Shown here piece by piece: positions 18,272-27,643 of a stretch of 64,000 nt of DNA. A model generated the notes under the pieces. The model did no database searches, was not told the DNA's origin, and saw nothing but the letters and a program-made list of their open reading frames with translations. Within the stretch, counting starts at the first letter, position 1, and every line of letters begins with the position of its first letter. Position numbers and translations under genes: made by a program. This DNA comes from an uncultured Pelagibacteraceae bacterium. Lineage in GTDB: Bacteria > Pseudomonadota > Alphaproteobacteria > Pelagibacterales > Pelagibacteraceae. The DNA is taken from positions 54,782 through 118,781 of the forward strand of contig CACDUS010000004.1 in the NCBI GenBank assembly GCA_902555945.1, written 5' to 3'.

Positions 18272-19702
18272 ATGAGTCAATTAGATTTAAAAATTGGTCC
18301 AAAAATAAAGGCTTTTAGAAGACAACTAGGACTTCAAGCAAACAAACTTGCAGAAGAATTAAACATTTCCCCAAGTTATTTAAATCTTATTGAGGGAGGC
18401 AAAAGGAAAATTGATGGAGATTTACTTTTAAAAATCTGTGAAAAATTAAATATTGAGCTTTCTCAATTAACATCAAAAACAGATGTAAATTTAGAAAATA
18501 CTTTATCTGAAATTTTAGATGATAGATTATTTGAGGATTTGGATATTTTAGGTCCTGAGGTCAAGGATTTAGTGAGCACTAACCCTAAGATTGGAAAGGC
18601 AATTGTTAGATTGGGTGATATTCTAAAGAAAAAAGATCATGAACTAATTAATAAAATTGAAAAACTATCTGGAAAAATAGTTGATAATAGAAAAAATTCT
18701 TTTCCTGGAGAAGTGATATCAGATTTTCTTCAAGATAATAAAAATTATTTTCCAAAATTAGAGGACTTTGCAAATAAAGTTTTTGAAAAAGTACAAAAAA
18801 ATAATCGTACAAGATATATAGCTTTATGTGATTATTTAAAATCAGAGTATGGAATAACTGTTAAAGACGTTATTCCTGAAGAAGACAAGCCTTTTTCAAA
18901 AATTTACCATAAAAATAAAAAAGAATTATTATTAAGTGATTATAGTTCATTAGAAACAAAGAAACTTCATGCAGCAGCCCAAATTGCTCAAATGGGTGCC
19001 AATAAAGAAATTGAAGAGTACTTATCTAATTTCTCTTTTCCTTCTGAGGAGTCAAAAAAATTAACAAAAGTTGCATTATTAAATTATTGTGGAGCCGCAA
19101 TTTTAATGCCTTATAAACTTTTTCATTCTGAGTGTAAAAAACTTAAATATGATTTAGAATTATTGCAGAATACTTTTGCAACTTCTTTTGAACAAGTAGC
19201 TCATAGGGTTACATGTTTACAAGATCCTAAATTACCAGGTATTCCATTTCATTTTTTAAGAGTAGATATGGCTGGTAATATTTCTAAAAGATTTTCTTTG
19301 TCAGGAATTGAAATTCCAAGATATGGAGGAGCTTGTCCTAGATGGAATGTTTATTCTGCCTTTACAAGACCTGGTGTTATTCAAAGTGCAGTCAGTAAAA
19401 TGACTAATGGTGAAAAATATGTTTGTATTGCAAGAACTGTTGAAAAAGGAATAGGAAGATTTGGAAGAACAAAAAGTATTTTATCAATTGGCCTTGGTTG
19501 TGACGCCAAATATGCAAAAGATTTTGTTTATACAGAAAATATTAACGTGAATGATAAATCTACAGAAATTCCCATAGGTGTGTCATGTAGAACATGTGAT
19601 AGATTGGACTGTTCTCAAAGAGCCTTTCCTCCATTACATAAAAAATTTGACGTTGATATAAATTTAAGAGGAGTTTCAGTCTACGTAGGTGATAAAAATT
19701 AA
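18272..19702 (+). CDS. XRE-family regulator, short-chain fatty acyl/RamB-like (ScfR) type
   Basis: HTH IKAFRRQLGLQANKLAEELNISPSYLNLIEGGKRK plus C-terminal Cys-rich region GVSCRTCDRLDCSQRAFPPLHKKFDVD. Confidence 0.85.
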   Translation: MSQLDLKIGPKIKAFRRQLGLQANKLAEELNISPSYLNLIEGGKRKIDGDLLLKICEKLNIELSQLTSKTDVNLENTLSEILDDRLFEDLDILGPEVKDLVSTNPKIGKAIVRLGDILKKKDHELINKIEKLSGKIVDNRKNSFPGEVISDFLQDNKNYFPKLEDFANKVFEKVQKNNRTRYIALCDYLKSEYGITVKDVIPEEDKPFSKIYHKNKKELLLSDYSSLETKKLHAAAQIAQMGANKEIEEYLSNFSFPSEESKKLTKVALLNYCGAAILMPYKLFHSECKKLKYDLELLQNTFATSFEQVAHRVTCLQDPKLPGIPFHFLRVDMAGNISKRFSLSGIEIPRYGGACPRWNVYSAFTRPGVIQSAVSKMTNGEKYVCIARTVEKGIGRFGRTKSILSIGLGCDAKYAKDFVYTENINVNDKSTEIPIGVSCRTCDRLDCSQRAFPPLHKKFDVDINLRGVSVYVGDKN

Positions 19703-19711
19703 ATAATTATA

Positions 19712-19876
19712 ATGTTAAAGTTTGTAATTCCAGCAATTATCGTTTTTTTGATTGTTCTTTTTTGGGAACAGATAAATGAAAAAATTTATAAAAGATTTAA
19801 AATAAAGATTAATTATATAATCCTCATTATTTCATTTATAGTTTTAGGAGTTATTTTTACTCTTTTGTATTTCTAA
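19712..19876 (+). CDS. Small membrane protein (54 aa), not in ORF track
   Basis: MLKFVIPAIIVFLIVLFWEQINEKIYKRFKIKINYIILIISFIVLGVIFTLLYF. Confidence 0.5.
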   Translation: MLKFVIPAIIVFLIVLFWEQINEKIYKRFKIKINYIILIISFIVLGVIFTLLYF

Positions 19877-19880
19877 AATT

Positions 19881-20150
19881 ATGAATGATGAATATTTAAA
19901 AGATTGCATACTGGAGAAAACAGATGGAGTTTTTACTCTTAAGAACTTAAATACGACATTGGGTTTTGTAAGATTTAATGAAAATGGCGAAATTGAATAT
20001 ATTTTTGTTAATCCAATTTTTAGAAAAAAAGGTTTAGCTAAAAAATTAATTAAATTAGTTAAAGATAAAACTCAAAAAGAAATAGTTTTTCAAAAACCAA
20101 TAAGTCCGTTAGGTGAAAAACTCTTAAAATCATTAAGTGATGAAGCTTAG
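19881..20150 (+). CDS. GNAT-like N-acetyltransferase
   Basis: IEYIFVNPIFRKKGLAKKLIKLVKDKTQ acetyl-CoA binding motif. Confidence 0.65.
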   Translation: MNDEYLKDCILEKTDGVFTLKNLNTTLGFVRFNENGEIEYIFVNPIFRKKGLAKKLIKLVKDKTQKEIVFQKPISPLGEKLLKSLSDEA

Positions 20151-20700
20151 AAAGAAATTAAGACCTCGAATTAAAGCAAGAATAAGAAAAAATAAGCAAA
20201 TAATTAACAAAAATATAAACAATTTTTTTGATTGGATTAAAGGAGCTGAGTTAGTGGAGCTAAAGAAATGTAACACTGAAGAAGATCCTGTCCGACCTGA
20301 ACTAGATAATGTGTTTAGAAGAAGTTATGGCCGTAAAATTTATGGCGTAAAATATAAAGGAGATATTTATGCTGTAATGTGTTTTGCATATACGAATAAG
20401 ATCCCCAAAAATGTTGAGGAACTAGATAAATTTAGTCATGATGCTTTTTTACAAAGTGCTCAAAGAGATCAAAATGTTGGTCAAATTGCTATTGCATATA
20501 CTGTTTGGTCAAAAAAAAAGGGTGGAGGTAAATTAATTGTTAAAGAAGTCTTTAAGAAAATAAAAAAATCAAACCATTTAAATAGATTGGTAACCTTATC
20601 TCCTTTAACGGATATGGCTACCAAATTTCATAGTCACAATGGAGCAAAACTAATACGAGTTAATGAAACCACTCAAAATTTTGAATATAAAGTATTATAA
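20137..20700 (+). CDS. Conserved hypothetical protein
   Basis: 187-aa ORF overlapping the GNAT gene by 14 nt. Confidence 0.5.
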   Translation: MMKLRKKLRPRIKARIRKNKQIINKNINNFFDWIKGAELVELKKCNTEEDPVRPELDNVFRRSYGRKIYGVKYKGDIYAVMCFAYTNKIPKNVEELDKFSHDAFLQSAQRDQNVGQIAIAYTVWSKKKGGGKLIVKEVFKKIKKSNHLNRLVTLSPLTDMATKFHSHNGAKLIRVNETTQNFEYKVL

Positions 20701-20709
20701 ACTCAAAAG

Positions 20710-21846
20710 ATGTTTAAAAAAAATTATTTAAAATTCTTTTCTATATTTCTTGTAATATTAATCTTAATACAATTTTCATATCATCAAAATTTATTAGATT
20801 TTTACAATCTAAATTTTAATTTTCATGACTTAAAATATTCTGGTTCTTATTTATTCCTAAATAACGAAAATATATATGAAATATATTTAGATGATCCCTC
20901 TAGTAAAAAAATACTTGGTTCTCAATATCCTAATTATTCAGTTACATCTATTTACTTCCATTTACCTTTGGGTTTTTTTTCATTTGATTTTGCAATATTA
21001 ATTTGGAGAATTTTTTCAATTTTTTTATTGGCTCATATCTATTTAATTATATCTGATCACAATCTAAAAATTCCAAATAAAGATTTTGCAATATTCGCTG
21101 CAATGATTTTTTTAATATTATCTAAACCTTTTCATACGTTAATTAATACAGGCAACTTTAGTATTGTATGTCTCTGGGCCTATATATTTTTTTTCATTGG
21201 AAAAAAAAATAATATCTTTATTTCATTATTTATTTCTTCAATTAAATATTCATTTGCGCCAATTTTATTTTTTTACTCATTATATAAAAAAAATTTCTTT
21301 CAAATTTTTTTAGTTATTTTAATCACAATTTTAGCTTTAGTTCATTTTTCTTATAGATTTGATTTTGATTTAATGAAATTAATAATAACCCCACTTCATG
21401 TTGGGTCAACTTCAACAGCAAGTGGTTTTTTAGACTTTCAAACACTATTGGGAAATCATCCTAAAAATATTTTTTTAAGATATTCTTTAATTATTATTAC
21501 TAGTTTAATCTCATTATATTTAGTTCTAAAGTACACTCAAAGAAACCAATTATTTGATTTATCAGTTGTCTCTATTTTGACTATTTTATTTTATAAGCAT
21601 CTTTATTATGATACTAGTTTTCTTCTTCCTGTTTTGATTTATTCATTTCAAGTTGAAATTAAAAAAAGATATATTTTAAATACAATTATATTTTATTATT
21701 GGTTTATATCTTATTTAAATTTTTTTGAATTTTTAAGATATTGGAAATCCTTTATGTTGTTTAACAATATTTTATTGATATCGTGTTTGGTAATATTGAT
21801 TCTAAACAATATTAAAAGCAATAACCGCAATGAAAAATATAATTAA
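20710..21846 (+). CDS. GT87/DUF2029-like multi-pass membrane protein
   Basis: Polytopic; LLAHIYLIISD, ALVHFSYRFDFDLMKLIITPLHVG pattern. Confidence 0.5.
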   Translation: MFKKNYLKFFSIFLVILILIQFSYHQNLLDFYNLNFNFHDLKYSGSYLFLNNENIYEIYLDDPSSKKILGSQYPNYSVTSIYFHLPLGFFSFDFAILIWRIFSIFLLAHIYLIISDHNLKIPNKDFAIFAAMIFLILSKPFHTLINTGNFSIVCLWAYIFFFIGKKNNIFISLFISSIKYSFAPILFFYSLYKKNFFQIFLVILITILALVHFSYRFDFDLMKLIITPLHVGSTSTASGFLDFQTLLGNHPKNIFLRYSLIIITSLISLYLVLKYTQRNQLFDLSVVSILTILFYKHLYYDTSFLLPVLIYSFQVEIKKRYILNTIIFYYWFISYLNFFEFLRYWKSFMLFNNILLISCLVILILNNIKSNNRNEKYN

Positions 21847-22252
21847 ATATAAGGCTATGGTTCTATCATGTATGGATCCACGATTTCAGAAACCTGTTCA
21901 TGATTATTTAAAAAAGCAAAAACTTTCAGGAAAATACAGCTCATTTACAATAGCAGGTGCCGCAATTGGTGTTGCTCATCCAAAATTTAAAAAATGGCAC
22001 TCAGTATTTTTAGACAATTTATCAACATCAATTAAACTTCATAAAATTAAAAAATTAATAGTTATTAATCATATGGATTGTGCTGCGGCCAAGATGACAA
22101 AAAAAAAACCATTACAAAATATTGATGAAATTGATATTCATAAGAGTTGTTTTAGAAAACTAAATAAAATTATGAAAAAAAAATTTCCGTATTTAAAAAT
22201 GGAATTTAATATATTTTTTCTTAATAAAAAAATCAAAAAGGTAAAACTTTAA
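21830..22252 (+). CDS. Short beta-carbonic-anhydrase-like protein
   Basis: CxDxR (SCMDPRF) and HxxC (NHMDCAA) motifs in a 140-aa ORF. Confidence 0.5.
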   Translation: MKNIIKYKAMVLSCMDPRFQKPVHDYLKKQKLSGKYSSFTIAGAAIGVAHPKFKKWHSVFLDNLSTSIKLHKIKKLIVINHMDCAAAKMTKKKPLQNIDEIDIHKSCFRKLNKIMKKKFPYLKMEFNIFFLNKKIKKVKL

Positions 22253-22256
22253 TATA

Positions 22257-23984
22257 ATGAAATTAATTAGTTTTATTTTGTTATCTATATTACTATTTTT
22301 TTCAACTGCGTATTCAAAAGATAGAAGCGAAATTGAAACTAAGAATAAAGTATTCCCAGAAGATTGGATTGAATTCGGTCAATTTAAAGAAATTAATAAA
22401 GCTCCCAAAGGTCTATTTGAAGATAAACACAAACAATTTACTCAAATGTCAAAGTACTCTCAAAAAAGAATAGGAACAATTTTTGTAACGCAAAAAAATT
22501 TAATGGACAAATACCCTGAAAATTTAATGAAGGGCATGGCATATTTTGAATTTTTTTATATGCAACAATTAAAAGAAAATAAAAAAGATATAGACAAATA
22601 CATAAAAAATTATCCTAATGTAAAAAATCATGTAAGAAAATCTGTTCAAAAAATTTACGGCCTTAACAAAGCTAGAAAATCAATGCGGGAGGCATTAGGT
22701 TTTAGTCTTGAGGATGATTTACAAGAAGTCTTGCTTACTTACGTTACTTTATCTAAGTTATTTGAAAAAGGAGAAAAAATTACCCTTAAACTAGATAGTG
22801 ATAAAAAAAAGGTTTATAAAAGTCACAAAAAACTTACTGAACATATTTCAAAAATAAAATCCTTAGTTGAAGAAAAAGATCAACAAAGAATTAGTGAAAA
22901 AAAATTTATTAAAGAATTTAAAAAACTTAGTAAAAAATCAAAATCAGAATTAAACAAATTAAACAATATTGAAAATTATAAAATTTTCAGTTCACTTCTA
23001 GATGAAATAGAAACTATTTCACTTGAAAATACAAAACTTTTACTTAGCTCCTATAAATTTTCTGATTATTTGCTTTCAGAAATTAAGACAAAAGAAGTTT
23101 CAAATATATATAAAGTAGATCTTAGTAATGCTGATTTTTCAGACTTTAAAGAAAAAGAGTTAATTGTTTTGGCTGAAGCATCAAAATCTTCTAAAAAAAA
23201 TAAAATAATTAAAAATAATGATATTCAAAAAGATATATTTTATTTGGAAAATAATAATTTTAAAATTAATGAATTTATAAATCAATTTAGTTCAAATTCA
23301 TTAGAGCTGTCGGGGTTAAATCTTAAACTTGATGATTTAGATAAAATGAATTTGTGGGCTCGAAATGATTGGGCTAACGCATGGCGAAATCCAATTCCCA
23401 CAAAAATTGAGGATAAATCAAGTGGTATAATGATTGATTTATCTGAAGAAGATATTGAATCTTTAAAGGCACAACTTGCTATGCAACATTTTAAAGAATT
23501 ATTTGATATTGAGTTTGCTAAAAATTTTGAAAATAATTTTCAGGAAGTTGTAGCTAATATAGATCAAAATTCTTTTAAGTTTTCTTATGGGCTTGATGAT
23601 TATGCTAAATATTTAGGAACAGTTTTTAATATGGATATCAGAAATTACGCAGATCTTACAGATCTAGCAAACGCAACTCATAATGCAAATTGGTCTGTAG
23701 AAGAATATGCATCAGCCTATCAAGTTAATGTAGATTTTATAAATGCTTTAGCATCAGGTGTTAGTTCTTTTGATGCTGCTCAAGTGGCGCAAAATCTTGG
23801 TGCCAGTTTACAAGATGTTGCTGACACTATTGCTGCAGCCTCAGCTGCTGGAGTGTCTGTAGATTTAGAATCTGCTGCTCAGGGATTAGGTTACGATAGT
23901 TTTGCATCTGCTGTTGAAGCATACAATCAACAGCATGGAACAAATTATACAACTGAGCAAGCAAAAGAAGCATTGGGACAATAA
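22257..23984 (+). CDS. Large exported hypothetical protein with Ala-rich C-terminal region
   Basis: Signal peptide; Lys/Glu-rich N-terminal two thirds; C-terminal FDAAQVAQNLGASLQDVADTIAAASAAGVSVDLESAAQGLGYDSFASAVEAYNQQ. Confidence 0.6.
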   Translation: MKLISFILLSILLFFSTAYSKDRSEIETKNKVFPEDWIEFGQFKEINKAPKGLFEDKHKQFTQMSKYSQKRIGTIFVTQKNLMDKYPENLMKGMAYFEFFYMQQLKENKKDIDKYIKNYPNVKNHVRKSVQKIYGLNKARKSMREALGFSLEDDLQEVLLTYVTLSKLFEKGEKITLKLDSDKKKVYKSHKKLTEHISKIKSLVEEKDQQRISEKKFIKEFKKLSKKSKSELNKLNNIENYKIFSSLLDEIETISLENTKLLLSSYKFSDYLLSEIKTKEVSNIYKVDLSNADFSDFKEKELIVLAEASKSSKKNKIIKNNDIQKDIFYLENNNFKINEFINQFSSNSLELSGLNLKLDDLDKMNLWARNDWANAWRNPIPTKIEDKSSGIMIDLSEEDIESLKAQLAMQHFKELFDIEFAKNFENNFQEVVANIDQNSFKFSYGLDDYAKYLGTVFNMDIRNYADLTDLANATHNANWSVEEYASAYQVNVDFINALASGVSSFDAAQVAQNLGASLQDVADTIAAASAAGVSVDLESAAQGLGYDSFASAVEAYNQQHGTNYTTEQAKEALGQ

Positions 23985-23991
23985 TTAAACA

Positions 23992-24534
23992 ATGAAGAAA
24001 AATATAATTTTTTTTTTAATCTTTTTCGCTACTACTTTAGTTGCTGATGAAAGAACAATTAAATTAGATCGTCTTTTTAATGATTTAAAAATTAACAACT
24101 CATCAATAAGTTATGAAGTAGAACAAAAAATATGGAAAATGTGGAGCACACATCCTCATGATAATAAATTAACAAATATGTTAGCTGATGGATCTGATTT
24201 AGTAAATAATCAAAAACTTAATCAAGCTATTGATATTTTTAGTAGGGTAATTGAATTAGATCCTAATTGGGCAGAGGCTTGGAATAAACGTGCAACTGTT
24301 TTCTATCTTATTGGTGAATACGAGAAATCACAAAATGATATAGATAAAGTTTTAGATTTAGAAAAACGACATTTTGGAGCACTGGCCGGACAAGGCTTAG
24401 TAAATATAAAGCTTAAAAATTATGAAAAAGCTATTAAAAGTTATGAAGAAGCTATGAAAATATATCCTAGTATGAATTCTGGAAAAATAATGATAAAACG
24501 TATAAAAGAAATAATTAAGGAACAGTCTACATAA
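23992..24534 (+). CDS. Exported TPR-repeat protein
   Basis: AIDIFSRVIELDPNWAEAWNKRATVFYLIGEYEKSQNDIDKVLDLEKRHFGAL. Confidence 0.85.
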   Translation: MKKNIIFFLIFFATTLVADERTIKLDRLFNDLKINNSSISYEVEQKIWKMWSTHPHDNKLTNMLADGSDLVNNQKLNQAIDIFSRVIELDPNWAEAWNKRATVFYLIGEYEKSQNDIDKVLDLEKRHFGALAGQGLVNIKLKNYEKAIKSYEEAMKIYPSMNSGKIMIKRIKEIIKEQST

Positions 24535-25647
24535 ATGTTAAGTTATTTAATACCATTCATTATTTTAATTCTTGTTGTTGTATTTATTCATGAATATGGA
24601 CATTATTATTTTGCTAAAAAATATGGTGTTGGTGTAACAGATTTTTCAATTGGTTTCGGTCAAGAAATTTTTGGTTGGAATGATAAATCTGGCACAAGAT
24701 GGAAAATATGCTGGATACCATTAGGTGGATATGTAAAATTTTTTGGCGATCGAAATGTTTTTTCTCAAGCTGATCAAGAAAAATTAATTGAAAAATATAA
24801 TGAAGAGGAAAGAGAAAAATTGTTTGTTCTTAAACCTTTATACCAAAGAGTTTTAATTGTTTTTGGTGGTCCATTAGCAAATTTTATTTTAGCATTGGTG
24901 ATTTTCTTTTCAATTTATACTTTTATTGGAAAGGATTTTACACCAGCGGTAATTAATGAAGTACAAAAAGATAGTCCTGCGATGGTTGGTGGATTAAAAC
25001 AAAATGATATCATTTTAGAAATTGATGGAAATAAAGTTAAAAGCATTATGGATGTTTCAAAATATATCACCATGTCAACTGATGAAGTTATAGATTTTAA
25101 AGTAAAACGATCTTATGACGAATTAATTTTAAATATAAAACCAAATTTAGTCCCTGGTGAAGATAATCTAGGAAATAAAATTAATAAAAGAATGGTTGGT
25201 ATTAAATTAGGAGCTTATAATAATGAAATAAATCATGTTAAACTTGGACCAGCTCAGGCAATTTATCATGCGGCCAATGAAGTATATTACGTAAGCATCT
25301 CCTCATTGAAATATATAGGTGGTATGATCCTTGGTAAGGCAGATACTTCCCAATTGGGTGGACCTATTAGAATTGCAAAAATATCTGGTCAAGTTGCTGA
25401 ATTTGGTGTTTTAGCCTTCATCAGCATGATGGCCTATATTTCTATAAGCCTTGGTTTAATTAATTTGTTTCCAATACCGATGCTTGATGGAGGACACTTG
25501 ATGTTTTATGCATTTGAAAAAATTTTAGGACGTCCTTTATCCCAAAAAACTCAGGAGGGTTTTTTTCGAATCGGTATGTTTTTATTGCTATCTTTGATGT
25601 TTTTCACAACGTTTAATGACCTTAAAGATCTTGGTTTATTTAGATAA
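24535..25647 (+). CDS. rseP: RseP-family site-2 membrane metalloprotease
   Basis: HEYGHYYFAKKYGV, PDZ domain, NLFPIPMLDGGHL. Confidence 0.93.
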   Translation: MLSYLIPFIILILVVVFIHEYGHYYFAKKYGVGVTDFSIGFGQEIFGWNDKSGTRWKICWIPLGGYVKFFGDRNVFSQADQEKLIEKYNEEEREKLFVLKPLYQRVLIVFGGPLANFILALVIFFSIYTFIGKDFTPAVINEVQKDSPAMVGGLKQNDIILEIDGNKVKSIMDVSKYITMSTDEVIDFKVKRSYDELILNIKPNLVPGEDNLGNKINKRMVGIKLGAYNNEINHVKLGPAQAIYHAANEVYYVSISSLKYIGGMILGKADTSQLGGPIRIAKISGQVAEFGVLAFISMMAYISISLGLINLFPIPMLDGGHLMFYAFEKILGRPLSQKTQEGFFRIGMFLLLSLMFFTTFNDLKDLGLFR

Positions 25648-25803
25648 TTTTTTATAAAAAAATTAAAAAAACTCAATAAAATCAACAATTATTTAACTTT
25701 CTACAACATATTGTGTATAACTTTTTTTTAGACACTAAAAAAAGTCTTGATTTATCAACACTTTTGATAAGAATGTAAATAACCTAATAAAACCGGAGCT
25801 AAA

Positions 25804-26079
25804 ATGAATAAAAAACAACTAGTTGTCAAACTTTCAAGCGCTTTAAACTTAAGTAAAGCTGATGCTGAAAGAACTTTTGACACAATTACTAACACTATTT
25901 TAGATGCTTTGAAGGGTGATGATTCAGTAAAAATTGCTGGATTTGGTACTTATAAAGTAGCTAAAAGAAAAGCTAGAGTTGGAAGAAATCCTAGAACTGG
26001 TGAACAGATACAAATTGCTGCATCACAAAAGGTTAAATTTTTACCAGCTAAAGCTTTAAAAGAAGTATTCAATAGATAA
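25804..26079 (+). CDS. hup: HU-family DNA-binding protein
   Basis: MNKKQLVVKLSSALNLSKADAERTFDTI...GFGTYKVAKRKARVGRNPRTGEQIQI. Confidence 0.95.
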   Translation: MNKKQLVVKLSSALNLSKADAERTFDTITNTILDALKGDDSVKIAGFGTYKVAKRKARVGRNPRTGEQIQIAASQKVKFLPAKALKEVFNR

Positions 26080-26088
26080 TCATTTCTT

Positions 26089-26122
26089 AACAGCCTTAAT
26101 GCATAAAACCATTAAGGCTGTT
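26089..26122 (+). terminator. Intrinsic terminator after hup
   Basis: aacagccttaat/attaaggctgtt 12-bp stem then ttct. Confidence 0.7.
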
Positions 26123-26194
26123 TCTATATGCAAATTCTGCATACCCAATTTTCACAATAAGCGTTAGTTATTTGATTTTATAAAAATATAACCA

Positions 26195-26212
26195 CCCTGT
26201 TTAACAGGGAGG
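26195..26212 (+). promoter_or_regulatory. Hairpin overlapping amt Shine-Dalgarno
   Basis: CCCTGTT-T-AACAGGG directly fused to GGGAGG, ATG at 26217. Confidence 0.45.
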
Positions 26213-26216
26213 TCTT

Positions 26217-27518
26217 ATGACTAAATTTATAAAAAAGATAAGTGCGCCACTTATTAGTTTAATTTTTTTATTAAACATGAGTAGTGCAGGTATGGCAGAG
26301 ACAACCGTTTCTGCTGAAGTTGGTTTTATTTTTAATACATTATTATTTCTAATTTGTGGTTTCTTAGTAATGTTTATGGCAGCTGGATTCGCAATGTTAG
26401 AATCAGGTATGGTTACATCAAAAAGTGTATCCGTTATTTGTGCAAAAAATATAGGTTTATTTTCAATTGCTGGAATAATGTTTTGGATGGTAGGTTATAA
26501 CTTAGCCTATGGAATTCCAGAAGGTGGCTATATAGGAAAATTTGTTCCATGGTCAGATGCAAGTGCAGTAGACACTGGTTATTCTGATGGATCAGATTGG
26601 TATTTCCAAATGGTATTCTGTGCAACAACAGTTTCGATTGTATCTGGTGCAATGGCAGAAAGAATAAAATTATGGCCATTCTTTTTATTTGCAGCAATTC
26701 TTTCAGGAATTATTTACCCAATCGTTATGGGTTGGCAGTGGGGTGGAGGCTGGTTAGCAGAATTAGGTTTTTCTGATTTTGCTGGATCAACTCTTGTACA
26801 CTCTACTGGAGGCGCAGCTGCTTTAGCTGGTGCAATAATTATAGGTCCTAGACTTGGGAGATTTACAAAGTCTGGTTCTCCAGCACCGCTTAAACCTTTT
26901 GCTGCTTCATCAATCCCATTAGTTACACTTGGGGTATTTGTTTTATGGTTAGGTTGGTTTGGTTTCAATGGTGGTTCACAACTAGCAATGGGAACTGCTG
27001 ATGATGCAATTGCAGTATCAACAATCTTTATTAATACATTTTTAGCTGGTGCTGGTGGTGTACTGGGTGCAGCTGTTATCACAAGATTACATTTTGGTAA
27101 AACAGATGTAATTCAAATGTTAAACGGATGTATTGGTGGATTAGTTGCAGTTACAGCTGAACCGTTAGCTCCATCACCTTTAGCGGCAATTTTAATTGGT
27201 GCTGTCGGTGGTTTAATTGTTGTTTATGGTACAAAACTATTATTCTCATTACAGATTGATGATGTAGTAGGTGCAGTACCTGCTCACTTATTTGCTGGTA
27301 TTTGGGGTACATTAATAGTGCCTGCAACAAATGCTGACGCATCTTTTAGTACACAATTAATTGGAGTTTTAGCAGTTAATGCGTTTGTTTTCATAGTAGC
27401 TTATATTGTGTTTAGTTTTATGAAAGCAACTGTAGGCTTAAGATTAAGTAAAGAAGGTGAATCTAAAGGTACAGACGTTACAGAAACAGGCGTTATTGCT
27501 TATGCGATACGTGACTAA
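26217..27518 (+). CDS. amt: Ammonium transporter
   Basis: FMAAGFAMLESGMVTSKS, DFAGSTLVHSTGGAAALAGA, VGAVPAHLFAGIWGTL. Confidence 0.95.
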   Translation: MTKFIKKISAPLISLIFLLNMSSAGMAETTVSAEVGFIFNTLLFLICGFLVMFMAAGFAMLESGMVTSKSVSVICAKNIGLFSIAGIMFWMVGYNLAYGIPEGGYIGKFVPWSDASAVDTGYSDGSDWYFQMVFCATTVSIVSGAMAERIKLWPFFLFAAILSGIIYPIVMGWQWGGGWLAELGFSDFAGSTLVHSTGGAAALAGAIIIGPRLGRFTKSGSPAPLKPFAASSIPLVTLGVFVLWLGWFGFNGGSQLAMGTADDAIAVSTIFINTFLAGAGGVLGAAVITRLHFGKTDVIQMLNGCIGGLVAVTAEPLAPSPLAAILIGAVGGLIVVYGTKLLFSLQIDDVVGAVPAHLFAGIWGTLIVPATNADASFSTQLIGVLAVNAFVFIVAYIVFSFMKATVGLRLSKEGESKGTDVTETGVIAYAIRD

Positions 27519-27533
27519 TTGTTAACAATAAAG

Positions 27534-27586
27534 GGGTCCTTCGCTCTCTGTATCTCCGCGATTACTCATCGAAGGGTCCCTTAAAA
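27534..27586 (+). ncRNA. Structured hairpin element related to the one at 11.24 kb
   Basis: aaggggtccttcg-(26 nt)-cgaagggtccctt, 13-bp stem with two G-U pairs. Confidence 0.4.
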
Positions 27587-27616
27587 TTATTTCTCTACGT
27601 TAGTTAAAACAAAAAA

Positions 27617-27643
27617 AGCCCTCTCCCTCAGGGGGCTTTTTTA
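27617..27643 (+). terminator. Intrinsic terminator
   Basis: agccctctccctcagggggctttttt. Confidence 0.85.

Noticed and set aside
22257-23984. Adhesin/RTX-type repeat protein
   Set aside because: No glycine-rich calcium-binding nonapeptides or autotransporter domain; the C-terminal Ala-rich segment is short and not a clear tandem repeat.
26714-27082. 122-aa antisense ORF opposite amt
   Set aside because: Pro/Ala/Asn-rich translation is a shadow of the conserved amt coding strand; no RBS or family motif.
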